In this document: in pieces, positions 19,429 to 28,328 of the stretch | Layout: every line of letters begins with the position of its first letter | How positions within the stretch are numbered: the stretch's first letter is position 1 | Source of the DNA: Dactylosporangium fulvum | GTDB lineage: Bacteria; Actinomycetota; Actinomycetes; Mycobacteriales; Micromonosporaceae | NCBI RefSeq assembly: GCF_025137375.1 | Contig: NZ_CP073720.1 | Coordinates: 4,116,501-4,180,500, forward strand | Direction: 5' to 3' | Length of the DNA: 64,000 nucleotides | Program-made: the position numbers and the translations under genes | The notes under the pieces: generated by a model | The model's database searches: none | Told to the model about the DNA's origin: nothing | Seen by the model: only the letters and a program-made list of their open reading frames with translations

Positions 19429-20316
19429 ATGTCAGTGATCGATGTGTACGGGCTGTGCCGGCGGTACGGCCACTTCGAGGCCGTCCGGGACGTGTCCTTC
19501 GGCGTCGAGCGGGGCGAGCTGTTCGCGCTGCTCGGCACGAACGGCGCCGGGAAGACCTCAACCCTGGAACTTGTCGAGGGTCTGGACCGCCCGGGCGGCG
19601 GCCGGGTGCGGATCCTCGGCCACGACCCGTTCGCCGACCGGGCGTGGGTCCGTCCGCGGATGGGCATGATGCTGCAGGAGGGCGGCTTCCCGGCCGACCT
19701 CACCGTGCTGGAGACGCTGCGGATGTGGGCCGGGACGCTCACCTCGCCACGGCCGGTCGCCGAGGCGCTGACGCTGGTCCGTCTCGACCATCGGGCGACG
19801 GTCCGGGTGCGGCAGCTCTCCGGCGGCGAGCGGCGCCGCCTCGACCTGGCGGTCGCGATCCTGGGCCGGCCCGAGGTACTCGTCCTCGACGAGCCGACGA
19901 CCGGGCTGGACCCGCAGAGCCGCCACGACGCCTGGCGCCTGCTGCGCGACCTGCTCCGTGAGGGGGTCACGATCCTGCTGAGTACCCACTACCTGGAGGA
20001 GGCGCAGGCGCTCGCGGACCGGCTCGCCATCATGCACCGCGGCCGGATCGTCACCGCCGGCTCGGTGGCCGAGGTGGTGGCGGCCTACCCGTCCCGCATC
20101 GCCTTCGCCGCGCCGCCCGGCGTCGACCTGCCACCGCTGCCGGGTGAGGTGCTCGTCGGCGACGGCAGGGTCCTCGTCCACACCACGGCGCTGCAACCGG
20201 CGCTGGCCGCGCTGCTCGGCTGGGCGGACCGGTGCGGGGTCGAGCTCATCGGGCTGGACGCCCGGTCGGCGTCGCTGGAAGAGGCGTTCCTGTCGATCGC
20301 GGGGGAGCGGCCGTGA
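19429..20316 (+). CDS. ABC transporter ATP-binding protein (drug/export type)
   Basis: A 295-residue ATPase. Walker A is GTNGAGKTS, the Q-loop lies in MMLQEGGFP, the signature is LSGGERRRLDLA, Walker B is VLVLDEPTTGLD and the switch His is in LSTHYLEEA. The C-terminal 70 residues form the regulatory tail usual for DrrA/NatA-type exporters. It powers export by the permease encoded next, whose GTG start overlaps this stop. The product exported is unknown; antibiotic or lipid export is typical of the group. Confidence 0.93.
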   Translation: MSVIDVYGLCRRYGHFEAVRDVSFGVERGELFALLGTNGAGKTSTLELVEGLDRPGGGRVRILGHDPFADRAWVRPRMGMMLQEGGFPADLTVLETLRMWAGTLTSPRPVAEALTLVRLDHRATVRVRQLSGGERRRLDLAVAILGRPEVLVLDEPTTGLDPQSRHDAWRLLRDLLREGVTILLSTHYLEEAQALADRLAIMHRGRIVTAGSVAEVVAAYPSRIAFAAPPGVDLPPLPGEVLVGDGRVLVHTTALQPALAALLGWADRCGVELIGLDARSASLEEAFLSIAGERP

Positions 20317-21065
20317 AGAGCGTTCTCGCACTCGGGCGTGCCGAGCTGCTGCTGTTGCTGCGCAACCGGATGGCGTTGTTCAACGCCGCGGTGCTGCCGG
20401 TGCCGCTCGTCGGGCTCACCGCGAGCGCCGCGAGCGACGGCGACCCCGCCGGCAACTCGCGGCTCGTGACCGGGCTGCTCGGCATGGTCATCCTCGGCGT
20501 CGTCTACTACAACCTGGTCACCACCTACGTGGCCCGCCGGGAGGAACTCGTCCTCAAGCGGCTGCGCACCGGCGAGCTCACCGATGCCGCGATCCTCGTC
20601 GGCACCGCCGGCCCGACCCTGGCCGTCGCGGTGCTGCAGATCCTGCTGTTCGTGGCCGGCGGCGCCGTGCTGATGGGCCTGCCGGTGCCGGTCAACGCCC
20701 CGGTGCTGCTGTTCGGCGCCGTCGCCGGGGTCGTCGCGTTCGTATTGCTGGCCGCGGTCAGTTCGGCGCTCACCCGCACGGTCGAGCTGGCCCAGATCAC
20801 CACGCTGCCCGTGCTCGTCGTGTGCCTGCTCGGCACCGGGTTGTTCGTCCCGCCGGACACCGTCCCCCCGGTGGTCGCCGACATTCTACGGTGGTTGCCA
20901 CTGGCACCGGCGACCGAGCTCATGCGGCTCGGTTGGGTCGGCGACGGCGGCACGTTCCTCGGCGTGTTGCGCGCGGCTGCGGCGCCGGCGGGACTGCTCG
21001 TAGCCTGGACGGTGCTCGGCTGGCTGGCCGTGCTGCGCTGGTTCCGCTGGGAACCGCGACGGTGA
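20313..21065 (+). CDS. ABC-2 type permease
   Basis: A 250-residue membrane protein with about six helices, the size of ABC-2 export permeases. It has the early amphipathic region RAELLLLLRNRMALFNA, the loop YVARREELVLKRLRTGELTD typical of the family, and the late FVPPDTVPPVVADILRWLPL before the last helices. GTG 20313 overlaps the ATPase stop by 4 bases, so the two subunits are made together. It probably forms a homodimer with the ATPase. The histidine kinase gene follows after 13 bases. Confidence 0.9.
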   Translation: MKSVLALGRAELLLLLRNRMALFNAAVLPVPLVGLTASAASDGDPAGNSRLVTGLLGMVILGVVYYNLVTTYVARREELVLKRLRTGELTDAAILVGTAGPTLAVAVLQILLFVAGGAVLMGLPVPVNAPVLLFGAVAGVVAFVLLAAVSSALTRTVELAQITTLPVLVVCLLGTGLFVPPDTVPPVVADILRWLPLAPATELMRLGWVGDGGTFLGVLRAAAAPAGLLVAWTVLGWLAVLRWFRWEPRR

Positions 21066-21078
21066 GAGGGAGGGCGGC

Positions 21079-22281
21079 ATGCGCGCGTGGTGGTTCCGGA
21101 GGAGCCAGGCGGAGCGGTTCGAGCTGTACATCCGCGTCTCCTTCTACTCCTACGTGCTGGTTTCGCCGTTCTTCGCCGGCGGCCTCGTCCACGCCGACGT
21201 CGGCATCGGCGAGTCGTGGGTAGTCGCCGCCCTGACCGTCGTGCACACGGGTGTCTGCCTGCTGCTGCTGCGCGCCGGCATCGACCACTACATCGGTCTG
21301 CGGCCCAAGCCGATCGGCCTCGTCGCCGCCGGTGCCGCGCTGACCGCCGGCGGGGTCGGCCTTGCTCTCGCCGTGTATCCGGGGCCGACACCCGGCCGGC
21401 TTGCGGGCCCGGCGACCGCGGTCCTCATCGTCCTGGCCGGGTCGTACGTCGCCGCGCTGTGCACGGCGGTCCGCCTGCGCTCGTCGCTCGCCGCGGCGGT
21501 GGCGTGCACCGGCGCGCTCGTCCTGGGCGGCGATCCCCGTGCCGCGGTCGTGCTCGGAACGCTGCTCACCGGGATCGTCCTGGCCAACCGGGTGTCGCTG
21601 TGGATGCTCGGCGTGGTCCGGGAGCTCGACCGGGCGCGGCACGTGCAGGCCGGGCTCGCGGTCGCCGAGGAGCGGCTGCGGTTCGCGCGTGACCTGCACG
21701 ACGTCGTCGGCCGCACGCTGTCGGTCGTCTCGTTGAAGGCCGAGCTGGCCGCGCAGCTGGCCAAGCGCGGCCGCGACGAGGCGGTCGACGAGATGCTGGA
21801 GGTGCGCAGGATCGCCCAGGAGTCGCTCGCCGAGCTGCGGTCGCTGGTCGGCGGGTACCGCGCGGCCGACCTCACCACGGAGCTCGCCGGGGCCCGCGCG
21901 CTGCTCGCCTCGGCCGGCATCGAGTGCCGCGTCATCGGTGACGGCGCGGGCCTGCCGGAAGCGGTGCAGGGCATCCTGGGCTGGGTGGTCCGGGAGGGCA
22001 CGACGAACATGCTGCGGCACAGCGACGCCCGCTCCTGCACCGTGACGCTGCGCACCGGACCGGCGGCGGTGACTCTGACGATGGAGAACGACGGTGTCAT
22101 GCCCCGGCAGGACCGCGTCCGCTTCGGCGGCGGGCTGGTCGGCCTGACCGAACGTGTCACCGGCCTCGGTGGCACGGTGACCGCCGGATTCCTTTCCCAG
22201 GGCGGCTTCCGTCTGGCGGTCGAGCTTCCGCCGTCCATAGTGGACGCATCCGCGGCGGCCGGAACGGTGGCCATCGCATGA
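21079..22281 (+). CDS. Sensor histidine kinase, DesK/NarL type
   Basis: A 400-residue membrane kinase from ATG 21079, with GGGAGG upstream. Five or so helices fill residues 20-180 with short loops, so the signal is probably sensed within the membrane. The HisKA_3 phospho-acceptor is RFARDLHDVVGRTLSVVSLK. The ATPase domain is weakly conserved: WVVREGTTNMLRHS (N box) and FGGGLVGLTERV (G2). It phosphorylates the LuxR-type regulator encoded next and, from its place in the operon, probably controls the ABC transporter in response to membrane state or substrate. Confidence 0.92.
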   Translation: MRAWWFRRSQAERFELYIRVSFYSYVLVSPFFAGGLVHADVGIGESWVVAALTVVHTGVCLLLLRAGIDHYIGLRPKPIGLVAAGAALTAGGVGLALAVYPGPTPGRLAGPATAVLIVLAGSYVAALCTAVRLRSSLAAAVACTGALVLGGDPRAAVVLGTLLTGIVLANRVSLWMLGVVRELDRARHVQAGLAVAEERLRFARDLHDVVGRTLSVVSLKAELAAQLAKRGRDEAVDEMLEVRRIAQESLAELRSLVGGYRAADLTTELAGARALLASAGIECRVIGDGAGLPEAVQGILGWVVREGTTNMLRHSDARSCTVTLRTGPAAVTLTMENDGVMPRQDRVRFGGGLVGLTERVTGLGGTVTAGFLSQGGFRLAVELPPSIVDASAAAGTVAIA

Positions 22282-22916
22282 CCGCCGCGCCGATCCGCAT
22301 CCTCCTCGCCGACGACGAGCACCTCATCCGGGGCGCGATCGCGGCGCTGCTCGGGCTGGAGGACGACCTCGAGGTGATCGCGCAGGCCGCGACCGGCCGG
22401 GAGGCGCTGGCGCAGGCCCGCGCCCTGCGTCCCGACGTCGCCGTGCTGGACCTGCAGCTGCCGGACCTCGACGGGGTGGCCGTCGCCGTGGTGCTGCACG
22501 AGGAGTTGCCGGCCTGCCGCACGATGATCGTCACCAGCCACGGCCTGCCCGGCCACCTCAAACGCGCGCTGACCGGTGGCGTGCGCGGCTTCCTGGCCAA
22601 GACGGTCTCCGCCGAGCTCCTCGCGACGGTCGTGCGCATCGTCCACACCGGCGGCCGGTACGTCGACCCGCAGCTCGCCGCCGAGGCCATCAGCGCCGGC
22701 GAGAGCCCGCTCACCGCCCGTGAGACCGAGGTCCTGACCCTCGCCGCGGACGGCGCCCTGATCGAGGAGATCGCCCGCCACGCCGCGCTGTCCCCGGGCA
22801 CGGTCCGCAACTACCTGTCCTCCGCGACGGGCAAGACCGGCGCCGCCAACCGCCACGAGGCCGCGCGGATCGCCCGCAGCCGCGGCTGGATCCAGCCCTA
22901 CACCGGCGGGCCGTAG
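22278..22916 (+). CDS. Response regulator, NarL/LuxR type (DesR-like)
   Basis: A 212-residue transcription factor. The receiver has LLADDEHLIRG, phospho-Asp in VAVLDLQLPD, switch Thr/Ser in MIVTSHG and Lys in GFLAKTVS. The output domain (about 145-212) is a LuxR helix-turn-helix: PLTARETEVLTLAADGALIE, then EIARHAALSPGTVRNYLSSA. ATG 22278 overlaps the kinase stop by 4 bases. The dyad ATGACA-TT-TGTCAT upstream of the operon is a plausible binding site, which would make it autoregulatory. Confidence 0.93.
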   Translation: MTAAPIRILLADDEHLIRGAIAALLGLEDDLEVIAQAATGREALAQARALRPDVAVLDLQLPDLDGVAVAVVLHEELPACRTMIVTSHGLPGHLKRALTGGVRGFLAKTVSAELLATVVRIVHTGGRYVDPQLAAEAISAGESPLTARETEVLTLAADGALIEEIARHAALSPGTVRNYLSSATGKTGAANRHEAARIARSRGWIQPYTGGP

Positions 22917-23030
22917 GCGCCGCGACCAGGATGTCGCCGTCAGGCGGCGGGGTACGCCCGGTGTGACCGTCCGGGTGACCGGCAGGCGTGTCCCGTCCGT
23001 GCCGCGGCCGGCAGCGGTCAGGCTGGTGAC

Positions 23031-23642
23031 GTGCTGTTGAACCGCTGTGCCGTGGCCGCGCTGACCCTCGTGGTGACGGTGGCGGTGGCCGGTTGCAGCG
23101 ACGACCCGGACGCTCCGGCGGCTGCGCCGTCGGCGACGCAGCCCGTCAAGGCGACGGCGAAGGGCACGTTCGTGCCGGTGGCGTCGGCCCCGGCGGACGC
23201 GAAGGCGCTCCTCTACGAGCCGTCGGCGGTTCAGGGCAGCCCGAGCGCCGACCTCACGCTCATCAGCGGCAAGGGGCGGACCATGGAGTCGCTCGTGGTG
23301 ACGGGATTCGACCCGAAGCGCCGGTACGGGGCACACCTGCACGCCGAGCCGTGCGGCAAGGACCCGTCGGCCGCCGGCCCGCACTTCCAGCATCATCCCG
23401 ACCCGAAGGCCAGCCGGTCGCCGTCGACGGATCCCTCGTACGCCAACCCCCACAACGAGGCGTGGCTCGACTTCACCACGGATGCGAGCGGCCGCGGTGA
23501 GGCGACCGCCGAGCAGGACTGGGAGCTGACGCCGGACCACCGCCCGAACTCGCTGGTGATCCACGCCGACCCGACGAGCACGAGTCCCGGCTCGGCCGGC
23601 ACCGCCGGTTCCCGGGTGGCCTGCCTGACGATCACCTACTGA
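23031..23642 (+). CDS. Cu/Zn superoxide dismutase family lipoprotein
   Basis: A 203-residue exported lipoprotein: signal peptide with lipobox VAVAGC, so Cys at about residue 22 should be lipidated and the protein held on the outer face of the membrane. The SOD fold shows in YGAHLHAEPCG (two copper His), HFQHHPDP (bridging and zinc His), NPHNEAWLDF and SLVIHADPTS. The cysteines in AEPCG and GSRVACLTI probably form the family disulfide. It may dismutate superoxide or bind copper, but actinobacterial relatives vary in their metal sites. It stands alone; the start is GTG 23031. Confidence 0.85.
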   Translation: MLLNRCAVAALTLVVTVAVAGCSDDPDAPAAAPSATQPVKATAKGTFVPVASAPADAKALLYEPSAVQGSPSADLTLISGKGRTMESLVVTGFDPKRRYGAHLHAEPCGKDPSAAGPHFQHHPDPKASRSPSTDPSYANPHNEAWLDFTTDASGRGEATAEQDWELTPDHRPNSLVIHADPTSTSPGSAGTAGSRVACLTITY

Positions 23643-23806
23643 CGTTCCGGCACGGTACGGGCTTTCCGCCGCCCGTGCCGGGACGTGAGCCGCGCCCGGC
23701 GGGCGTTCTCCTGCGCGAACACGTACGGCGTCCGCAGCTCCGGCATCGTCCGGGGCGACCTGACGGCCGGTCCCGGGAAATGACGGTGGCCCTACCCGTG
23801 GTGACG

Positions 23807-23824
23807 CGGCGGGGTGACCCGCCG
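23807..23824. terminator. 7-bp GC hairpin downstream of the SOD-like gene
   Basis: CGGCGGG at 23807-23813 pairs with CCCGCCG at 23818-23824 around GTGA. It lies 165 bases after the SOD-like stop and before the synthetase leader, so it could insulate the two. No T-run follows. Confidence 0.35.
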
Positions 23825-23878
23825 AATGGTCCGGACGGGCCGTGCCCCGGTGCCGTGGGTGGGGCTGCTGTGACCTGG

Positions 23879-23947
23879 GTGGTCTCAAGGTGAGAACTGC
23901 GTGGTGGACGCCACGGAGTCCGTTGCCACGGGGCAACCTGAGACCAC
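23879..23947 (+). ncRNA. Predicted three-way-junction RNA upstream of the synthetase
   Basis: The outer stem GTGGTCTCA (23879-23887) pairs perfectly with TGAGACCAC (23939-23947). Inside are two hairpins: CGTGG (23900-23904) with CCACG (23911-23915), extended by ACT/AGT across one mismatch, and GTTGCC (23922-23927) with GGCAAC (23932-23937) on the loop ACGG. The three helices nest without conflict, which is unlikely by chance even in GC-rich DNA. It ends 158 bases before the Pls-type gene and could be a leader regulatory element. I could not match it to a known riboswitch. The rest of 23643-24105 shows no gene; smaller hairpins lie near 23984-24005 and 24018-24032. Confidence 0.45.
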
Positions 23948-24105
23948 GGCACCGGCCTGGTGTCGATTTTGTGGTGTTCCCGAATCCCTTCCCGTACGGA
24001 TTCCGCCGTCACACGCGGGCAGGACCCGCATCGTCGCGTCTCGATGTCAGCGTGGCCTCGGCACCACCGCATCCGCTGTTCCGCCCACATCCGAGGAGCT
24101 GATCC

Positions 24106-27100
24106 GTGAGCCAGGCACCCATCACCGGGACAACGACGTCACCGCTGAACGGGCAGCCTGATCCGGGTGACCGCCGGGTGAACACCCCGGCGGTCACCCT
24201 GGACCCGGTCGAAGCCGCCACCACCGAAATCGAAGTCGAAGGCGCCGTCGTCGCCCGGGTCGAGGCCGTCGTGGCGGCCGAGATCGAGGCCTGGCCCGAA
24301 CCCGTCACTGTCACCGTGCCGCGCACGCGGCGCCTGCACCACGTGTTCGAGGCGGCGTGTGACCGGACCCCGGCCGCCGTCGCGCTGGAGTGTGAGGACG
24401 AGCACCTCACCTACCAGGAGCTCGACGTCCGCGCGAACCGGCTCGCGCACCACCTGCGCACACTCGGCGTCCGCGAGGGTGTGCGGGTGGCGATCCTGCT
24501 GCGCCGCTCGGTGGAGACCTACGTGGCGCTGCTCGGCATCGGCAAGGCCGGCGGGGCGTTCGTGCCGATCGACCCGGAGTCGCCGGCGGACCGCGTCGCC
24601 TACATCACCGAGGACTCGGCCGTCGGGCTGCTGCTCACCTCGACCGAGCTGGCCGACCGGGCCGACGGGCTGGCCTGCACGGTGGTGCTGGCCGACGCCA
24701 CCCCGGAGCTGGCCGCGGCGCCCGGGCACCGCTCGGAGCAGCGCGACGACGGCACCGACCCGGCCGCCTACGTCATCTACACCTCCGGCTCCAGCGGGCG
24801 GCCCAAGGGCGTGGAGGTCGGTCAGGCGAGCATCTGCAACTTCCTCGACGTCGTGCCCGGCCTGTACGACGTGCGTCCGGACGACCGGGTCTACCAGGGC
24901 ATGACGATCGCGTTCGACTTCTCGATCGAGGAGATCTGGCCGACGTGGTCGGTCGGCGCGACGCTGATCGCCGGCCCGAACGACTCGCGCCGCTTCGGCG
25001 TCGAGCTCGCCGACTTCCTCGAGGCGGCCCGCATCACCGTCTGGTACTGCGTGCCGACGCTTCTGGCGACGATCCCGCGCGACCTGCCCCGCATCCGCAA
25101 CCTGCTGGTCGGCGGCGAGGCGTGCCCGGGGCAGCTCGTCGAGCGGTGGAGCCGGCCCGGCCGGCGCATCCTCAACACGTACGGGCCGACCGAGGCCACC
25201 GTCACCGCGACCTGGTGCGAGCTGCTGCCGGGACGGATTGTCACCATCGGCGTGCCGTTGCCGACGTACTCCGTCGTGCTGCTCGACGAGCAGCGCCGGC
25301 TCGTCGCCGACGGAGAGGTCGGCGAGATCTGCATCGGCGGGCCCGGGGTGGCGCGCGGCTACGTCGGGCGGCCGGAGCTCACCGCCGACAAGTTCATCGA
25401 ACACGCCCTGGCGCCGCCGGGCTCCCGCCTGTACCGCACCGGCGACCTCGGCCGGCTCACCGAGAACGGTGAGATCGAGTACCTCGGCCGCGCCGACGCC
25501 GAGGTCAAGATCCGCGGACACCGGGTCGACCTCGGCGAGATCGAGAACGTGCTGCTGGAGGACGACGGGGTCGCCGAGGCGGTGGCCGCGCTCGTGCCCG
25601 TCTCCGCCGCCGAGGACGCGCCGCGTGAGCTCGCCGCCTACGTGGTCCCGCCGACCGTCGGCGAGCCCGACGAGGCGCTCGTCCCGCGGCTCTACGACCA
25701 GCTGCAGGAGCGGCTGCCGGCCTACATGGTGCCGGGGTACCTCGACGTCGTCACCGCGCTGCCGGCCATGCCGAGCGGCAAGGTCGACCGCAAACAACTC
25801 CCGTTCCCCGTCAACCGGCGGCCGGTGCGGACCGGGGGCGAGGTCGTCGCGGCCGACGGCGAGATCGAGGAGGAGGTCCGCGCGGTGTGGGCCGAGGCGT
25901 TCAACGTCGAGCCGTCGGCGCTGTCGGTCGAGGCGGACTTCTTCAACGACCTCGGCGGCCACTCCCTGCTCGCGGCCCGGGTGGTGTCGTCGCTGCGCGC
26001 CCGTGCCGTCGGTGCCGGCGCCGCCGTCCGCGACCTCTACAGCAACCCGACGATCCGGGGCATGGCCGCGCGGCTGCGCGCCGTCGCCGGGCAGGCCGGT
26101 CCGGCCGCGCCGCCCCGGCCGGAGCCGCTGCGGCACCGCAGCGGGCGGATCGCGGCGGCCGGCGTCGGCCAGGGGCTGGTCATCTACCTGTTGCTGCTGC
26201 TCATCACGCTGCCCGTGTCGTACGTCTACACGTGGAACAACGGGCGGGTCTCCGTCGAGGTGCTCGTCCAGCTCATGATGGCGATCCTCGTCAGCTACCT
26301 CGGCGTGCGGTGGATCGTGCCGGTGGTGCTCGCCCGGCCGATGGCGGCGGGGATCCGGCCCGGGAGGTACCGGCTCTGGGGACCGACCTACGTCCGGCTC
26401 TGGGCGCTGAACCTGCTGCTCGCCATCGGGCCGATGCCCGTCATCAGCGGCTCCCCGCTGATGGCCATGTACCTGCGGCTGCTCGGCGCCCGGGTCGGCC
26501 GCCGGACCACGATCGCGACCAGCTCGATCAGCCTGCCCACACTGCTGCGGATCGGCAACAACGCCTCGATCGGCTACGGCGTCTCGATGCGCCCGTGGCG
26601 GGTGGAGGACGGCTGGGTGATCGTCGAACCCATCACCGTCGGCGAGCACGCGTTCGTCGGGGCGAACGCGGTCCTCGAGCCCGGGGCGTCGGTCGGGCCG
26701 CACGCCTGCCTCGGCGAGCAGTCCGTGCTCGAGCCGGGCGAGACCGTGCCGCCGCAGGCCCGCTGGTCGGGCTCGCCGCCCGGTCCCGTCGAGGCGCTCT
26801 CGCCGACCGTCGAGACCCTGCTGCGCGCCGGCGCGCCGGCGCGCGGCTGGCGGCTCCATCACCTCGTCGCCGCCGTGCTCGGCCTCGCCGGGCTGGAGCT
26901 CAGCGCGATCGCGATGATCGTGCCCAGCGTCCTGCTCGTGTGGTGGGCGCTGCTGCAATGGGGCCTGCTCGCCGGCCTCATCGCGACGATCCCGGCCGGG
27001 CCGGTGTACGTGCTGACCACGTGCGCCGTGGTCGCCCTCGGCAAGCGGCTGGTGCTGCGGCACGCACCGGCCGGCGTGCACCCGGCGCGCTCCATGCTCG

Positions 27101-28269
27101 GCGTCCGCAAGTGGATCGCCGACAAGCTGCTCGAGTTCAGCCTGATGTTCACCAACTCGCTGTACTCGACGCTCTACACCGTGCCGTGGCTGCGGCTGCT
27201 CGGCGCCCGCGTGGGCCGGGGCGCCGAGGTCTCCACCGCCGCGCACCTCGACCCCGACCTGCTCACCCTGGGACCGGAGAGCTTCGTCGCCGACATGGCC
27301 AGCGTCGGCGCCACCACCTTCGCCAACGGCCGGATGGCGCTGCTGCCCACCCGCGTCGGCAGCCGGGCGTTCGTCGGCAACGCCGCGTTCGTCCCGGCCG
27401 GGACGACCCTCGGTGACGGCAGCCTGGTCGGGGTCCGGACCCTGCCCCCGGACGAGGACGTGCCGGAGGGCACCTCCTGGCTCGGCTCGCCGGCGATGCA
27501 TCTGCCGGTGCGGCAGAGCAGCGGCAGCTTCTCCGAGGCGGAGACGTTCCGCCCGCCGCGGAAGCTCGTCGTGCAGCGGCTCGCCGTCGAGTTCGCGCGC
27601 GCGACCGCACCGGCCTCGCTGCTGGGCATGAGCGTCTATCTCTACCTGTGGGTCCTGTCCGTGCTCGCCCGTGGCCGGGACCTGCCCATCCCGGCGCTCG
27701 TGTCGCCCTTCGTGGTCATCGCGGCCTGCGTCGCCGTCATCGTCTACTGCGCGGCGACCAAGCGCACCGTCGTCGGCACGTACCGCCCGCGGGTGGAGCC
27801 GCTGTGGAGCCCGTTCGTGCGGCGGACCGAGTTCGTCACCGGCCTGTACGAGGCCGCCGCGGTCCCGGCGGGCATCGGCATGCTCGTCGGCACGCCGTTC
27901 CTCCCGCCGGTCCTGCGCTGGTTCGGTGCCCGCATCGGCCGGCGGACCTGGATCGGCACCACCTACCTCACCGAGTTCGACCTGGTGGAGATCGGCGACG
28001 ACGCCACGGTGGGCGCCGAGGTCTCGCTGCAGACCCACCTGTTCGAGGACCGCGTCATGAAGATGTCCGTCGTCACCGTCGGCGCCGGCGCCACGGTCGG
28101 CAACCACGCCGTCGTGCTCTACGACGCCGTGGTCGGCGACGACGTGTCACTCGGCTCGCTCTCCCTGCTCATGAAGGGCGAGCGTCTCACGCCGGGCAGC
28201 CGCTGGCGCGGCATCCCGGCCCAGGGCGTCGGCGGCCACGACGTCCTCCCCGGAGTGGTCGCCGCCTGA
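24106..28269 (+). CDS. Pls/PosA-family polymerising nonribosomal peptide synthetase
   Basis: A 1387-residue membrane NRPS with the layout of epsilon-poly-L-lysine synthetase: no condensation or thioesterase domain. The adenylation domain (about 75-575) has YVIYTSGSSGRPKG (222-235), FDFSIEEIW (from 270), NTYGPTEAT (from 357) and MPSGKVDRKQL. The carrier domain has GGHSLL with the phosphopantetheine Ser at 620. Beyond 685 come three membrane blocks alternating with three hexapeptide beta-helix domains (LLGARVGR, IGNNASIGYG, FGARIGRRTW), the chain-joining region of the family. Pocket residues by alignment to GrsA read D-F-E-Y-L-G-T-V-T-K; the acidic E239 suggests a cationic amino acid. It heads a five-gene operon. 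Confidence 0.92.
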   Translation: MSQAPITGTTTSPLNGQPDPGDRRVNTPAVTLDPVEAATTEIEVEGAVVARVEAVVAAEIEAWPEPVTVTVPRTRRLHHVFEAACDRTPAAVALECEDEHLTYQELDVRANRLAHHLRTLGVREGVRVAILLRRSVETYVALLGIGKAGGAFVPIDPESPADRVAYITEDSAVGLLLTSTELADRADGLACTVVLADATPELAAAPGHRSEQRDDGTDPAAYVIYTSGSSGRPKGVEVGQASICNFLDVVPGLYDVRPDDRVYQGMTIAFDFSIEEIWPTWSVGATLIAGPNDSRRFGVELADFLEAARITVWYCVPTLLATIPRDLPRIRNLLVGGEACPGQLVERWSRPGRRILNTYGPTEATVTATWCELLPGRIVTIGVPLPTYSVVLLDEQRRLVADGEVGEICIGGPGVARGYVGRPELTADKFIEHALAPPGSRLYRTGDLGRLTENGEIEYLGRADAEVKIRGHRVDLGEIENVLLEDDGVAEAVAALVPVSAAEDAPRELAAYVVPPTVGEPDEALVPRLYDQLQERLPAYMVPGYLDVVTALPAMPSGKVDRKQLPFPVNRRPVRTGGEVVAADGEIEEEVRAVWAEAFNVEPSALSVEADFFNDLGGHSLLAARVVSSLRARAVGAGAAVRDLYSNPTIRGMAARLRAVAGQAGPAAPPRPEPLRHRSGRIAAAGVGQGLVIYLLLLLITLPVSYVYTWNNGRVSVEVLVQLMMAILVSYLGVRWIVPVVLARPMAAGIRPGRYRLWGPTYVRLWALNLLLAIGPMPVISGSPLMAMYLRLLGARVGRRTTIATSSISLPTLLRIGNNASIGYGVSMRPWRVEDGWVIVEPITVGEHAFVGANAVLEPGASVGPHACLGEQSVLEPGETVPPQARWSGSPPGPVEALSPTVETLLRAGAPARGWRLHHLVAAVLGLAGLELSAIAMIVPSVLLVWWALLQWGLLAGLIATIPAGPVYVLTTCAVVALGKRLVLRHAPAGVHPARSMLGVRKWIADKLLEFSLMFTNSLYSTLYTVPWLRLLGARVGRGAEVSTAAHLDPDLLTLGPESFVADMASVGATTFANGRMALLPTRVGSRAFVGNAAFVPAGTTLGDGSLVGVRTLPPDEDVPEGTSWLGSPAMHLPVRQSSGSFSEAETFRPPRKLVVQRLAVEFARATAPASLLGMSVYLYLWVLSVLARGRDLPIPALVSPFVVIAACVAVIVYCAATKRTVVGTYRPRVEPLWSPFVRRTEFVTGLYEAAAVPAGIGMLVGTPFLPPVLRWFGARIGRRTWIGTTYLTEFDLVEIGDDATVGAEVSLQTHLFEDRVMKMSVVTVGAGATVGNHAVVLYDAVVGDDVSLGSLSLLMKGERLTPGSRWRGIPAQGVGGHDVLPGVVAA

Positions 28270-28328
28270 CGGCCGTTCCGTCCCGTCCATCTCGAGAACC
28301 GACAGCTGAACAAGGAGTACGACACCCC

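Noticed and set aside
21288..23936. An 882-codon minus-strand frame across the kinase, regulator and SOD-like genes
   Set aside because: It spans three well-supported plus-strand genes and reads as low-complexity Arg/Pro/Gly.
23879..23960. Resemblance to TPP (CTGAGA) or SAM (GGCAACC) riboswitch pieces
   Set aside because: Only short fragments match; the helix order and the other conserved bases of those riboswitches are missing.
23632..24090. A 152-codon minus-strand frame in the gap before the synthetase
   Set aside because: No ribosome site, odd composition (Arg, Pro, Cys) and no domain; it also crosses the structured RNA candidate.
24139..28107. A 1322-codon open frame on the minus strand opposite the synthetase
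   Set aside because: Its composition is Arg/Gly/Asp/His-rich with no domains, as expected from the antisense of GC-rich codons. The plus strand carries complete NRPS motifs.
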